NCBI RefSeq assembly: GCF_949628215.1
Contig: NC_134276.1
Span: forward strand, 109,840,756 to 109,904,755
Direction of reading: 5' to 3'
DNA from: Phalacrocorax aristotelis
Lineage: Eukaryota; Chordata; Aves; Suliformes; Phalacrocoracidae
Length of the DNA stretch: 64,000 nt
Shown piece by piece: positions 24,700 to 36,710 of the stretch; position 1 is the stretch's first letter, and each line of letters opens with the position of its first letter. The notes beneath the pieces were generated by a model. It searched no databases. It was not told where the DNA came from and worked only from the letters and a program-made list of their open reading frames with translations. Made by a program: the position numbers and the translations under genes.

Positions 24700-26480
24700 G
24701 CCCAAAGCAGAACTATGCTCCTCGAGGATGAGGACCGATCGTCAAAACTTCTGGAAATGTGAATCCAACTAAATGCTGGTAGCAAATATTTCATGCCCAT
24801 CACTAGCAGAAACTACCTCTGCTGAAGAAAGCAGCAGAAAGTCATTCCATACCACCCCGCACCCCACCCCCAAAATCACAGTTATTAAATCTGATGTTCC
24901 ACAAATGATCCTCTGTTCCAACTGTGCGGCGATCAGGGCTACCATGCCACTGAAAGAAGAAAATTAACAAGAAGAAAAACTTTATCTGGAAAACTGCAAC
25001 TAGCAACCTTATATATAACCTCTGGTTTCCAAACAGGCCGAGGGAAGGGATGCAGATTCTGCAAAAAGTTACAGGTAAGGCCAATTTATATGTCCTTCAC
25101 GTTCAGGATGAAGAACCATCATGGAGACAAATGCAAAAAGTGGAAGCAAGCTAATTCAGACTCCTAGGAGAATGAAGGTGGCATCTCGTAGGGTGCTACA
25201 GTGGGGCTGTGGAAGGGGCTGAGGCAAAGAGATGGTTACTATGGTGGAAGAGAAGAGAAGGTGAGAGGTGCCAGCTACTCATTAGCAATATTGTGATTCT
25301 ATTTCACAGAATAAACTTCAGCAGAGAAAACAACTAATTCGCCCAATTCTCTGGCGTACCTACACCAACATGTACACATAAATTTTAGAAGTAGAACTAG
25401 AAATCACCCCGGACCCCACAATCAAACTTATTTCTAGACTCAGAGTTGGTTGTTTCACATCGAAGGCAGTTTGTAGAGGAGAGAGAGTGCAGACGAACAG
25501 ACAGGGAACCACGAAGAGTTTTCCACTGCGAACTGTCTCACTTGTATGAAAATCAGTGTATAAATCGGATAAACAGAATCTACTACTTTATGCATTGAAG
25601 ATACGCTCTTCATCTGATTTACCTTCATCTGATGGAGATGCTTTGCGTAAAGGGATGTATTATGAAGAAACGCGTTCTGCTAGGAAGGACTTGAGTTTGA
25701 AATTAAATCCTGTGCTAAACTTTTCAAGAAGTATCTACCTTCACTGAAGTCTTTTCATGGCCCTGCTTATTTCTACTTTAAACTTCTCACTTATTGTACT
25801 TTAAGCTCCATCAGTGAATGTAAATGGGGTTTCACTATACGTTTAGTGCATTCAAGCATTCTTTGTTACAGTTCCCACCCTGCCGCATTATGTGAGCTCT
25901 GCCACGGAAGTCCAGCAGTCGGTTTGTTTTCTGCTATTAATAAAAGAACCTACTTTTCCCCACTTCTTTGAAGAAGTTGAAAGGGCTACATGTTAGAGGG
26001 GGAGGTGGTGGGGAACAGACTGTGGTGTAATCCCCAAACGCAAATGCTGTCTAGATTAGAAACCTCCCTGAAGAAAATTTACAAATGCTAAGACTGTGCT
26101 TTTTGTGTGATGATCACTAGAGCAATAACTTAGCCACATACTGGGTTCTGCCTAATGCTTAAGGAGCCTACTAGGTGAAAGGAATTAAATGAAAAAAAAA
26201 ACCAACATTCTTCCACTTGGCTCTGTGCCAGTGCCATCCAACCCTTTCAGTATCCAGTGACTTGCTAGCGCAACTATTTCCATATGTATTTCATCACTGA
26301 GGTATCTTAATATAATACTTAGGAATCTGCTAAAATAAAAAAACACAAATGGAATTTACACATTGCCAGTGTTTTTACATAGTCCAGGAAAAGCTTAATT
26401 AAAGGGGTGGGACGTGGCTCTGATGAATAGCTGTTTTTCCTTCATACCTTCCCATGCATGACATGCACACATCCAAGAAA
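24700..26480. other. Non-coding stretch
   Basis: No supported gene. Small frames (25556-25747 and others) begin at non-ATG codons and show no motif. Confidence 0.5.
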
Positions 26481-26489
26481 AGAAGTTGA

Positions 26490-26532
26490 GGGGGGTGGGG
26501 GGAGGGGGGGAGGAGGAGGAGGGTGGTGGTGG
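26490..26532 (+). repeat. G-rich tract, potential G-quadruplex
   Basis: Runs of six, six and seven G separated by single bases, then GGA repeats and a further GGG. This satisfies the usual four-tract quadruplex pattern on the plus strand. The poly-Pro/Ser frame on the other strand is an artefact of the repeat. Confidence 0.8.
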
Positions 26533-26899
26533 AAGAAAACCACCCAAAACCAAAACCAAAATTACCAGCCCTAAACTACTCAGCAATACCTTGTTGATTT
26601 GCTTGGCCATCTCAATAAACAAATATGCTCTTTGTAGAGAATCACAGCCCCGTTGTAATAGCTAACAAGTAGAAGTACAGAACATTATCCGCCTTTTTCC
26701 CTATAGGATACTCATGTTGTTCGAACTATCACTACCATATCCAGTTTATCGTACAATTATGACTAATCCTTAACTCCTAAATAAGCATGAACAGGAGTAA
26801 AGATTCCAATCCTGAAAGCCTACCAGATAATTTTAGTCTATAAGCGACTGGATGGTTCTGTGATTAATTTTAAATCCTACTTAATAGGTTAAAGATGTT

Positions 26900-27720
26900 T
26901 ATAAAGATGAAATAATTTTATCGGTGTTGATCTTAATAATCTTATGTTCGCTTACTCTCTAAATCTTCCATAGTCCATCCACTTGTTGCTACTCAGGCAC
27001 TGGAAGTAAAACACAGCTTTGCGCACAAATTAATATAGCCAAATTCTGGTCGGAATATAACTCACCAAATAAGAATAACTCTAGTGTTGCCAAGGAATGG
27101 GACGACGCAGCATCCAACAAACTCTGACGATGACTACTGCAATCATCAAACAATGGAAAAATTTAACAAGGTGATGAATGTCTCAGATACATTGTTTGGA
27201 CAAAAATACTTTAAATGAACATAACAGAATAAATGTACTTTTAATTGAGTGACACAGTTTCAGCTGGTATTTTTATAGGATCCCAGATGTTTTTTTCCTA
27301 TTACATACATCTATCTGACTACCTAGCTAGCTATAGACCTCAGGCAGCAGTCGGTCTTTCTTTTTTTATTTTTTTTTGGTAGGCTACAGCCGGTTCCTAA
27401 GAGGAGATGACTGCTTTTGAGTGTGAAATTAAGTACCCAGTCAGGAATTGAGCATAATCATCATACGGGCAAATCAAAATGATGGTTACATTTACTGCCT
27501 ACAGAAATTTTTGCTGCACTGCATATTAACACACTGAAAATATTGTGTTAGCTAATCGTGAATGTGCCGATTTTCATTACCCATGGAAATGCGTAACATC
27601 TTCTGTTAAACTTCATTGACATTTTTCATCAAATGAATAGAGCAATGCCCCGAAATGTGATAATTGTAGATTCTTGTTATACAACTTCGAGTAAAATATT
27701 CTTTCCTCTAATTCCAACAG
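26900..27720. promoter_or_regulatory. Candidate conserved non-coding region
   Basis: Largely repeat-free AT-rich DNA (apart from a T-run at 27360-27378) with evenly mixed composition, retained CpGs (for example GGGACGACGCAGC near 27100 and CCGATTTTCATTACCC near 27568) and ATTA-type homeodomain cores. It looks like the conserved elements found around developmental genes. Evidence is texture only. Confidence 0.25.
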
Positions 27721-28029
27721 TAATTAACTTGGATTGGAATTCCCCTGACTCATGTAACAGTCTTCAGCACTGTATTAATGGATCCTACTGTGTTTGTATG
27801 GTTTGAAAAGAAACCCTGTCCCATATATTTAATATTATATTAAGGTGCTAAAGACTTTCAGGTTAATGAAAAGAATTGATCAAATCACCCCAGCTTGAGC
27901 TGTAAGCATTTTTGGGGGTTTAGGTTTAAAATGAAACGGTACCTTGTTGAAACTTAAAATGCTTCAAAAATGAGGCTCTGGAAAATCGTTGCATCTCCCA
28001 TGAAGACTAAAAATTAAAGTAGACAATTA

Positions 28030-28380
28030 TTGTACTAATAACCCAATTGTACATGGCAGACAAAAGAGAAGCTAATACTTCCCTCTGCTTTTTGACTGAT
28101 GTTTTGTTGGGCTGTAGCTAAACAGCACTTTAAGTTGACAGTAAATTAGCAAACAATATGAGGGAGGAAAAAAGAAAGAAAATCATGCAGGGGTTAAGAT
28201 GTTTATGTAAAACAGTGATTTTCCTTTTTAAAATTAAAACGTACAAATAAGCTGGTGTCAGAGACTAGGTGATCCTTCATTTCCACCGCATTGAGCAGGC
28301 TCACATCAGCAGCAGACAGCCGTTAATATATGCGTCTGGCTCAGTCTGGTCTACCAACTAGGAATTCATCGAATTGTTAA
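28030..28380. promoter_or_regulatory. Candidate conserved non-coding element
   Basis: Complex, repeat-free sequence with retained CpGs (CCACCGCATTGAGC, CAGCCGTTAATATATGCGTC). It is followed by a short (CT)n run at 28419-28436. The call is inferential and based on composition. Confidence 0.25.
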
Positions 28381-28418
28381 TATCATTCCTTTTTTGTATG
28401 CACCACACATCATTTTCA

Positions 28419-28436
28419 CTCTCTCTCTCTCTCTCT
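28419..28436 (+). repeat. (CT)9 microsatellite
   Basis: Nine CT units followed by a pyrimidine-rich tail. It is an ordinary simple repeat. Confidence 0.9.
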
Positions 28437-28439
28437 TCC

Positions 28440-31400
28440 TCCCCCTTTGCAAGAGCTTGTGTTTTGGCTTTTTGTTTTTGTTGTAGCACAAGCTGATTAC
28501 TCTGAAATCACATATTAAATAGCATTTAAAAGCGTTTTTGACGAAAACAGCGTAAAGTCATATAGAAATGAGAATATATTGAAATTCTGTACATATATCT
28601 AAGCATGGCATAGCGAAGATGATGCGTTCTATTTATTTGTGCTAATAGAGACAGCTTTCACGTACTGCCAATGTGTAAATAAGACTGCTTTCTGCATGGT
28701 GTTTGTAGGCATTGTCACATAGTCCCAGGACAGGGAAACATCTTGTTGATCTTGGGGAGAATTCTGCCCGAGCGAAGACCAGGATTCTCCCTCCCCTCCA
28801 TCCATCTCTGCCCCAATGTGTACCAGAGGTTGGTTTTGCTGTGTTGAAACTGGGGAAGAAGAGGGGGGAGGGAAAAAGCAAGGCAGTGTACCAACTTTCC
28901 CATCTCTATGGTGAGGGGCAGCACTGAGTATGATGGGCAAGAGACGAGCCACTGGAGTTTCCCAGTTCGAGCAGTAATGCAGAGGCAGTACTGCATATTT
29001 ACGGCTTTTGCTGTAGCACCAAATAAGCCAGGTAGGGGCTTCTAACGATTCATTTTCTTCTCACTCTCACTGCAGAGCAGAGCATACTTGAAATCTTCAG
29101 ACTGACAGAGACAGACGTTTCACACTATAGTTTCACCTTCATTGTATGTACAGTATTAAATGCAAAATGAATTCAGAGTGCTGAATGTGAACCATGCACA
29201 GTCAAGTAAAATTTTGCCGATTGAAAAATAAATGAAAATCTTTAATATGTGCACTGTATATCTGATTAAACCTATAAGGATTTTTATTTTGATAAATACT
29301 ATGCAGAATTTAAATTGCGTACTGACATGTATATACCTACACACAATATAGTTTTATCTCATTACATAGCTCGAATGACCAGAATACTTGTTCACCTGAT
29401 CGGTATCTTAAATAGCCTGTTTTCAGTACTGAAAACTAATGTACATAATTCGTGTCAGTTGCTACCAAAGTGCTTCATGAGTGTAGCACCTAGCTGGGCA
29501 TGTTCGTCTTTTCTATACAGACTCAGATCTACTTTTCTAATATTGCCTAAACAGAAGTCAATGTTGAATAACGCATCTGTGTTCAAAAATTACCTCTGTG
29601 TCTGAATATTTGCAAGTAGCTCTTCTGAGTGTTCTTAGCATGTGGGACGGACAGTTTACGAAGAAAAGATTGCATATTTGCAGGAACTGTATCATCATTG
29701 TAATTGCTAAGGCAATATTTTTATGACTATTTAAAGACTAATTATATCTTGAGCAACTTGAAAACTACGTACAGCGCATAGTTTCTGTCTCTTAAGAAAA
29801 CAAGACAACACGAAAAAGTATTATACTAACAGATAAGAACAATTTATTTTAACAATAGTATCGATGTTTACAATAAAACACAATTCCTCCCACACAAGTG
29901 GAAAAAATATACTGCAGCCAAAATACCACTTCTGAAATGAACAAATAGTTTAGATGCCTGATCTGTGTGAAGCCTTTGTCTCAGTGAAGTCTGATGTATC
30001 AACAAGGTCCTGCAGCATCTTGGGTTAGACACAGGAAACAGAGAAAAATGACTCAGAACTACCCCACCTACAAAATATTAAGAAATACAAATCAAATTAT
30101 GTGTTGTAGATCGGAAGTTCAAGACTAATGAACAGTGCAGAATAACTTGGGTGCTTGTGAATCTTCTTATGCAAAGTCAGTGAAGTACTTAACACACAAG
30201 GGACAACCGAAAGCTCTCTCTGTTTTTTTGTCAGGAGGGGGAAAAATGCAAAAAGGGATGGAGAGGCTAGAGGTTGAGTCCGGTGCTTAGAGTGTCACTG
30301 GTTCAGTTTAAATTGAACAGGTATGAGAAACGTGATTCTGTGTGCAAAGTGATTTTAATGCTGTAGTATGATTTGTGCACCAATATTCTCCATCAGAATA
30401 AAATGTAATTTAAATGAGAGTATATTTTCAATGCGATATTTGTTCTCATTTAGACAAAGAAAAATGATGGCAACTAACTAAAAAAAAATCTTGTCCCCTG
30501 ATACAGGAAAAGCCAAGCAACAGTTTTCCTGTAGCCTGGAATCATTATTCAAACAACAATAGAATGAATGTTTTCTAGGCCTCAAACATCAGTGTTTATG
30601 CTTTATGTTTTAAAAGTTAATTAATGCTGTAACAATACAGCTGAAAATATACTTTGTGGTAACTATCTATCAGAATTGTCTATAACAATAATAATATTAT
30701 GGTTGAAAGCCTTTTGTATATTTTAGTATCTGTTTTGAGTTGTGGGTTTTTTGGAGGTGCACACTGGCATTCAGCTTAAATCTTAATTCTAAATGCTACA
30801 TGGCATCCAGTCCAGTTTTCTAAACATACAAATATGTAACATCCTAATGTTGCACAATGGATAACAGGGTTTTTTTTCTGTTAGGAACAGATCTGCTGCT
30901 TAACATTTGAAATAGGTATATTTTCCTTTTTCCCCTTCCAGGCAAGGAAATCTCCTTTGGTTCTCTAAATTCTGCAGAGAAACAATCACAGTCCAAAGCT
31001 GCTGGTTCCCCTCCGCCTAGGTCCCAAGAGCCTGACTTGTGATTGTTGCTAAAAAACCTCACAAGTTAGGGTCTCAGGGACTAGGAAAAGTCCGATATGA
31101 TCCAGTAGAATTCGTCTTCCAATAAACTGAATTGCTGTCAGTAAAACTTTCACTGCTATTGTTAAAGACAAAAACAAAACAAACCCAAAAAACAATGTGT
31201 CCCCCCCCCAAATCAACAACCCCTCCTTCCCCCCCAAATCAACAAACCACAGTTTCAAGTAGGGGGCAGAAAAGATCAAATAAGCAGGCAAGACACATAC
31301 ATACATTCAAACAATGTATCAGCTGACTGAACAGACTTTTCTTACATTATAGTCCTTAACTTTTGAAAAGAAAAAACAAAGAACACAGGAAAAAAATCTT

Positions 31401-32330
31401 CACTGCCTCGTCTCGCAAGTAGCCATATTATAATGCACCAGAGGGAAGCGTCTAAAAATGGGTTAAAATCTGCTTCCAGCAGATTTGTACAGTAACAATT
31501 TTACTCTTTTTCCCTTAATGCCTGAAAGAAGGATTAAATGCTTGTTAAGGGGCTTCTAATTGAAATATTTCCTCATTCTACTTTTAGTCCTACTGTTCAG
31601 GTGGGCCCTGGGTTACAGAGTACTTTAAACCCATTCACGATGCAAGGATAACCTTTGGGCGTGTATTCACTTTTTGCCTCTTCCCCAAGCTCAACATTTA
31701 ATCCTTCTACAGACTGCTAGCAAAAGCTTCTTCCTTTCCAATGGCAAAACTAGCTTTCGCTCCATAAGCTGTAGAAAACATTGACATGCAGAGATTGTTG
31801 TCACTTGAACCAGATTGCTCAAAGCACACGTAACTTTCAAATACTGTCGGTACAGTAAGAAGAAATGCTCAGATTTCCCGAATAATTTCGTTCTGAAGCC
31901 GAACACTTTTAATGGCACGACCACGATCCCGAATTACTTTCGCATTCATTCTCCTCCGATCTTTAGCCTTGTATGCAGAACGAAAAAGAAAATTTCTACT
32001 TTAGGGACGGGATCCACCGTGGCTTTTTTTTTTTTTTTTTCCTCCATCAGAGCCCAGAGCAAAAGAAACAGCAGCCATAAAGGTCCTAGCCACTGGAGCA
32101 GAATCTGGCATAGAAAACTCAGTGCTCTTCGGGAAGCCGTTCAGCTTTAAAAAGGAAAAAAAGAGAAGAGGGGGGGAAGAATTAGAATCTCTGCTGGTCG
32201 AACAGGTGAATCATCCATTTACAAGAAAGCTGTACAGAGCGCTCTGCTGAAGAAAAGATTTGCCAGTGCCCCCCACCCCCACCCCTGCCCTTCACCCTCC
32301 CCTCCAGAATGATACTTCAGATTTCAGAAC
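28440..32330. other. AT-rich non-coding stretch, partly 3'-UTR-like
   Basis: No coding frame is supported. The 28590-29340 part contains three Pumilio-type TGTANATA octamers on the plus strand (28589, 28674 and 29328) and an AATAAA near 29226, a texture seen in long 3' UTRs. A T/C homopolymer patch (T18 near 32024-32041) and C-runs near 31201-31235 are simple repeats. Confidence 0.4.
31203..31245 (+). repeat. Short tandem duplication (17-nt unit, 26-nt offset)
   Basis: A C7 run followed by AAATCAACAA occurs twice, at 31203-31219 and 31229-31245. This is local slippage at a C-rich tract. Confidence 0.85.
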
Positions 32331-32756
32331 ATTTTGGATTATTTAAAATATTATTTCAGCTGATGATATAATGCAACATTATATAAGAGCCGTTTCTTTG
32401 TCACTGTGCACCATTCAATCAGTTATGCCTCAGACACAAAATAGTTAAACGAAACAAAATATATCTATGAGATATATATATATGTATAGCAGCCCCTAGA
32501 TTTCATTCAATTTCTTTTTTTTAAAGCTGATCATGATTTAACAAACAATTTTGACCACAGCTTTCAAATCAATAATTAGAATGAAAAATCTCTCCCCTCT
32601 ATAAATATGACATTAACATAATTATACCACCCCCATCGCATAGACCCATCCTCTTTAGGGAATACATCTGATGCTCTGAAGATGGAAATCAGTCAGATTT
32701 TAGTTGCTCTCAAACGTACCTTTGCTTCTCACTGACTGACTGGCTTTACCTTCCAT

Positions 32757-32840
32757 GCACACACACAGTCACTAGCACACACACGCGCACACACACACAT
32801 ACACATGCGCGCGCACATGCACACACACACACACACGCAC
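32757..32840 (+). repeat. Imperfect (CA)n / (CG,CA)n microsatellite
   Basis: Alternating purine-pyrimidine over about 80 bp, including a GCGCGCGC-like core. It is a possible Z-DNA former. The Val/Cys-rich frame on the minus strand is an artefact. Confidence 0.95.
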
Positions 32841-32849
32841 AAAAAGGCA

Positions 32850-34200
32850 AGGCAAAGCAGCGGATGCTGACTCAGAGCAGTTGTGTGTGGAGGGGGTGGT
32901 ATCGGCTGGTATTTTCACTGCACTCATCATTAACATTAACTCACTCTCTAGCATCCACCCTCTCTCAGACCTGCTGGACTGCAGCATTTGCATGACGCTG
33001 TCACTCTAGCCCTTGTGGGTCAGATGTTAGAAGAAAAAAAAGCCTCAAGGCTCTCATAAGGAATGCCTTCATTTCTTCCAAAGGGTCCCTCTTCTTATTT
33101 TTCCACCTTTCTACTTCCTCTGTTGCTGTGTCTCAGTTGTTTGACATCTTTCCGGAAGAAAATGTCTTGAGCTGCAATAAGCCAGTAGTCAGTCGGTCCT
33201 CCCCTCACCTCACACTCCTATTCCCACCCCCTTTTTTTCCTAATCAATAAGACAGATCTCCAAATGCAGTTGTGAAAACAGGCTCTGACACACAGACTTT
33301 CATCCTCGATCCTCTGCCTCAGGAATAGCAGGCAACCCAGGCTCACACGTGATGTAGAAAGAAATAATGCCAGTAATTCTTGAACAGTCTTAGGAGTTTA
33401 TTCTACGCCTTCTTCATTTTTTTCCTTTGCTTGAATAAATACCAGTGGGAAGGACACGCTAGCTCTCAAAAGCTACAAGGATTCATTTCTTCAGAAAATA
33501 ATGAAAATTAAAAAGACTAATATTAATCTTCCTCAAAATTAATGCTATCTCTTTCCCCCCCCTCCCCCCCCATTGTGCTCTTTATAAGTAGGAATTGTCT
33601 CATAGCCAAAACACTGCCAGGGTCTGAATAACCATTCACTGTGCTGAAATCGTGAGTTTCTGGACTTCAGTCGGTATTTAACAGGACTCAGTAATTTTTT
33701 TTCTCTTTCTCTTTTAATTTTAGACTTCTTAATTATAAATAAAATTAAAAAATAGAAGCTGCTTGAGTCAGAGGGAGCACTGCGAGACAACAATGGCAAT
33801 ACACCCGCACCACCACACCAAGTACTGAAAACGCATGTTTGAGCTACACTTGTGTATTTATCTGCATGGTATTTGCTCCGTGTTGGTAGAGCAGTCTGCG
33901 CACATACACATACATCGAATACATACTCACACACACACAGAGAAGCTCAAGACACGGGTATAAAATACACAACACAAAACAAAGCACACAGGCTGTTAAC
34001 TGAAACACAGGCAGAAGTTGTCTGACAGGCTATGAAAATCCACTGAGCATAATTATTGTGTGCATTTTTACCTTGTTCCTTTGTTCTTAAGGCAAGGGAC
34101 TTTAATGACTTACGGTGTTGACAATCTTTCGGCTTTTCCCTTTTTATGCCAACAGTATTTGGGAATTATTTTTCCAGACAATACCACACCACTGTGATTC
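32850..34200. other. Non-coding stretch, possibly regulatory near 32850-33030
   Basis: The interval 32860-33020 is repeat-free and of mixed composition, with an AP-1-like TGACTCAG near 32868 and a TTTGCATGACG string near 32987. The rest is ordinary, with two C-runs at 33555-33571. Confidence 0.35.
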
Positions 34201-34221
34201 GCAGTATAAAAATTATTTACC

Positions 34222-34233
34222 GGGGGGGGGGGG
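34222..34233 (+). repeat. G12 homopolymer
   Basis: Twelve uninterrupted G residues at the edge of a CpG cluster. This length is often mis-sequenced, so assembly accuracy here is uncertain. Confidence 0.9.
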
Positions 34234-34239
34234 ACAGGT

Positions 34240-34500
34240 GATACGCAATTCGCCAGCCAATTCTCAAAGCTGCCTGGTGCCGTAGAAACTCTCGGCGTAG
34301 CCGGACAGGCAGGTCCCAGGATGCAGTGCTACACCGCAGTCCCGGCTCAGGTAGCCGTTTGGCAACCTTACGGTGGCAGCAAACGTGAAGGGCACCCACT
34401 CACAGGAAAGGTCCAAAAGCAAACACTGCGCAGCCCCGAAGTAAAGAAAGGAAGCCAAGACGCCGGGGTACACGCCTTAAGCCCGGTTCGTACGCGCTTA
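34240..34500. promoter_or_regulatory. CpG cluster, candidate promoter or first exon
   Basis: About 20 CpG in 260 bp against a CpG-poor background. On the minus strand a good donor (CCT|GTGAGT, GT at 34403-34402) would end a GC-rich non-coding first exon. On the plus strand a TATAAA lies at 34205-34210, just upstream. A minus-strand frame at 34264-34473 (ending YAESFYGTRQL) is open through the cluster but unrecognised. A promoter is the best guess. Direction is unresolved. Confidence 0.35.
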
Positions 34501-34559
34501 TGACCTGTTGTTGTGATGGTAATTAAATTTCTTAGGTAAAGGACGGAGGAAAGTAGACA

Positions 34560-34650
34560 ATTAGGAAACAGTTAAGTTTGTAATCTCAGAGAAAGAGAGA
34601 GATGGAGACAGACACACACCCACAGACAGAGACAGAGAGCAAGCAGAGAA
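34560..34650 (+). repeat. GA/CA-rich low-complexity tract
   Basis: GAGA and ACAC motifs dominate about 34588-34640 (GAGAAAGAGAGAGATGGAGA and similar). It is an ordinary low-complexity sequence. Confidence 0.7.
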
Positions 34651-35219
34651 CGCCAAGCATGAGACAACAAAAACAAGACCGAAATCAGATTTGGGAAACT
34701 GAAAAAATACAGGATTACGGCATTCAGCTTAGCATTTTCTGAGGTATATATTAAAAAAAAAATTAACACATGCACAGCATGGCTTAAAATACTTATTGCC
34801 ATCAATAGTCTGTGACGGGTGCCGGCTTCTTACTGCTATACGTACATTAGATTGGTCATTGCCTCTTAATCTCCTTTTGCTCAGACCCATCCATTTTTTG
34901 CTGCTCCAGCATCTCTGCCCTTTATGCTTTTTTTCTGTATAGTTACCCACAATACCCTGGATAAATTAATGTCATGACCTCGCTATGGCTATCAGACAGA
35001 AAAAAAGTCTACTATTTTAATAATTGAACGTGCGCGTACAGCAAACTGCCTACTGATAGCCCAGCTTTGTGGACTGCCTCCAAATGCAGCCTTTGCTAGC
35101 TCTGCGAATCAGAAACAACAGATGCAAATACTAGCCACATAGCCCCAGCTCTCTGTCTTGCTTTTTTTTTTTTTTAAAAACCCACCCTTTTCAGTCTGTG
35201 CTGTCTCATATTCCCTGCG

Positions 35220-35530
35220 TCTGCCCCGCTCAATGGTTAAAAACATTAGCCTGCTGAAATTAGAAGCTTTTGAATAAAAGCATAATGATGAGTGAAAATT
35301 ATAAATGGCTGCAGATTCTGGAAATTTATATCCAGACGGTGAGTAGGGAAGAGTACCCAGGTTCAAGTGCTGAGCCTCACTCGGGAGCACCTCTGGGGCC
35401 AATGGGACTGCAGACTAGATTAAATCAATAGTCGTCTGAAACGAGATGTTGTAATCAATCAGCTCAATTACCACTGTCATAGATCTGGGCTTAAGGTCTT
35501 TCCTGATTCCACTCTTCTAATCATTAACCC
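35220..35530. promoter_or_regulatory. Candidate conserved non-coding element with PBX/homeobox-like sites
   Basis: Repeat-free sequence with many ATTA/TAAT cores, AATCAATCA at 35453-35461 (PBX/MEIS-like on the reverse strand) followed by CTCAATTACC. Such clusters are typical of developmental enhancers. Evidence is motif content only. Confidence 0.3.
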
Positions 35531-35689
35531 TTATACATCCTCAAAATCGGAACTCACACTTGCTCTGCTGCCCTACCTTTCAGACCATCAAAGTTTAACT
35601 TAGCATTTTTCCCTCTTTTTCCCTTTCCCTATTCAAATAATATAAGAATGGGTCAGCAAGAAACGTTTTCAATGTGAACATGGCAAGGT

Positions 35690-35900
35690 GAGATGCACTC
35701 CTTTAAATGTACCTATTATATATTTGCTGCGTGTGCGCTTACATGTTATTATTATGCCTCCGGGAGTGGCTGGGTGGATCAAAGACTGCTGTTTAATTAA
35801 CATTCAACTCAGCTGTTTCCTTGGAGATTAAAAATAGAAGACTAGTTGAATTAAACTGAAGCCGTTCACTCCTTTCACTAATCCAATATTATAGAACTTC
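35690..35900. promoter_or_regulatory. Candidate conserved element with TCF/LEF and homeobox motifs
   Basis: GATCAAAG at 35777-35784 matches the TCF/LEF consensus. TTTAATTAA at 35792-35800 is a homeodomain-type core 8 bp away. The CpG-containing strings TGCGTGTGCGC and CTCCGGGAG lie just before. Close pairing of these motifs suggests a Wnt-responsive developmental enhancer, by inference. Confidence 0.3.
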
Positions 35901-36459
35901 TCTCCCCCCAACCTAGTTAGGAACACCTCATTTCTGGTTAATCAAACACTAGGAAAATCCATTTTCAGTTTCAGGGTTAGTGTGAAAAAGTTGGAAAGGC
36001 ATTTTTGTATGCATGTCTGAATTTCACGGAATTGCCCAATCATTTACATTTTGCATCCACAGTACGGTAAATCCCCATGCGATGCAAGAAGAAAAGAACC
36101 ATCGGGTTTGAATACCAGCAGAGCCACTTTAAAATCTTGCCTGTAATTACTGATTGCTGTATGAAGATTAAATGTAATCCATTTAACTTTTTTTTATTCC
36201 TGTGCAGGTCCTGAAAAGATTGAAAAGCTCTGCATAAAAATGCTCCCGCAGTTGTCACATATCCTTCTCTCGGTTTCTCAGGAGCAAATAAAGAATCCAG
36301 GTAGCAGGTATCCAGAATATTGGTCTCTTAAATTTGATTTATTCTGCTGATAGATTGAAATAATAATAGTGAAAGAAAACCCCATTACATTTACAGTTAC
36401 ATCACTGTCTGTACACACTGCCTCTGTTTCCAAGCAGAACCACACCTTTTTTAACCATC

Positions 36460-36710
36460 TGCTTTTCAGCTGGAGACACCGAACGCGCAGCCTGAGTCCC
36501 CGCAGCCCTGTGAATGCCGAATAGCAGAATTAGAGCCTGTGCCATAGCAATGACATTTTGGGGAGGAATTTGCGCTCCTAGAGGTGCTAGGAGTGGATAT
36601 GGGAAAGGGGCAGAAAATAGGTGTTTCACGGCAGAGGCAGAGGCTGAGGCCGGGGGTCTGGCTGCGGGGAGGGCACCTGCTGCGGCAGGGTGCCGCACTA
36701 TCCAAGACAG
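36460..36710. other. Moderate CpG/GC-rich patch
   Basis: About 11 CpG in 250 bp, with overlapping open frames on both strands and no motif. It is weaker than the clusters at 24541 and 34240. It could be a minor regulatory element. Confidence 0.3.

Noticed and set aside
32772..32993. Cys/Val-rich minus-strand frame
   Set aside because: The cysteine-rich end is the CA microsatellite translated (VCVCVC pattern).
35355..35375. tRNA B-box-like GGTTCAAGTGC
   Set aside because: There is no A box, cloverleaf or terminator T-run at the proper distance.
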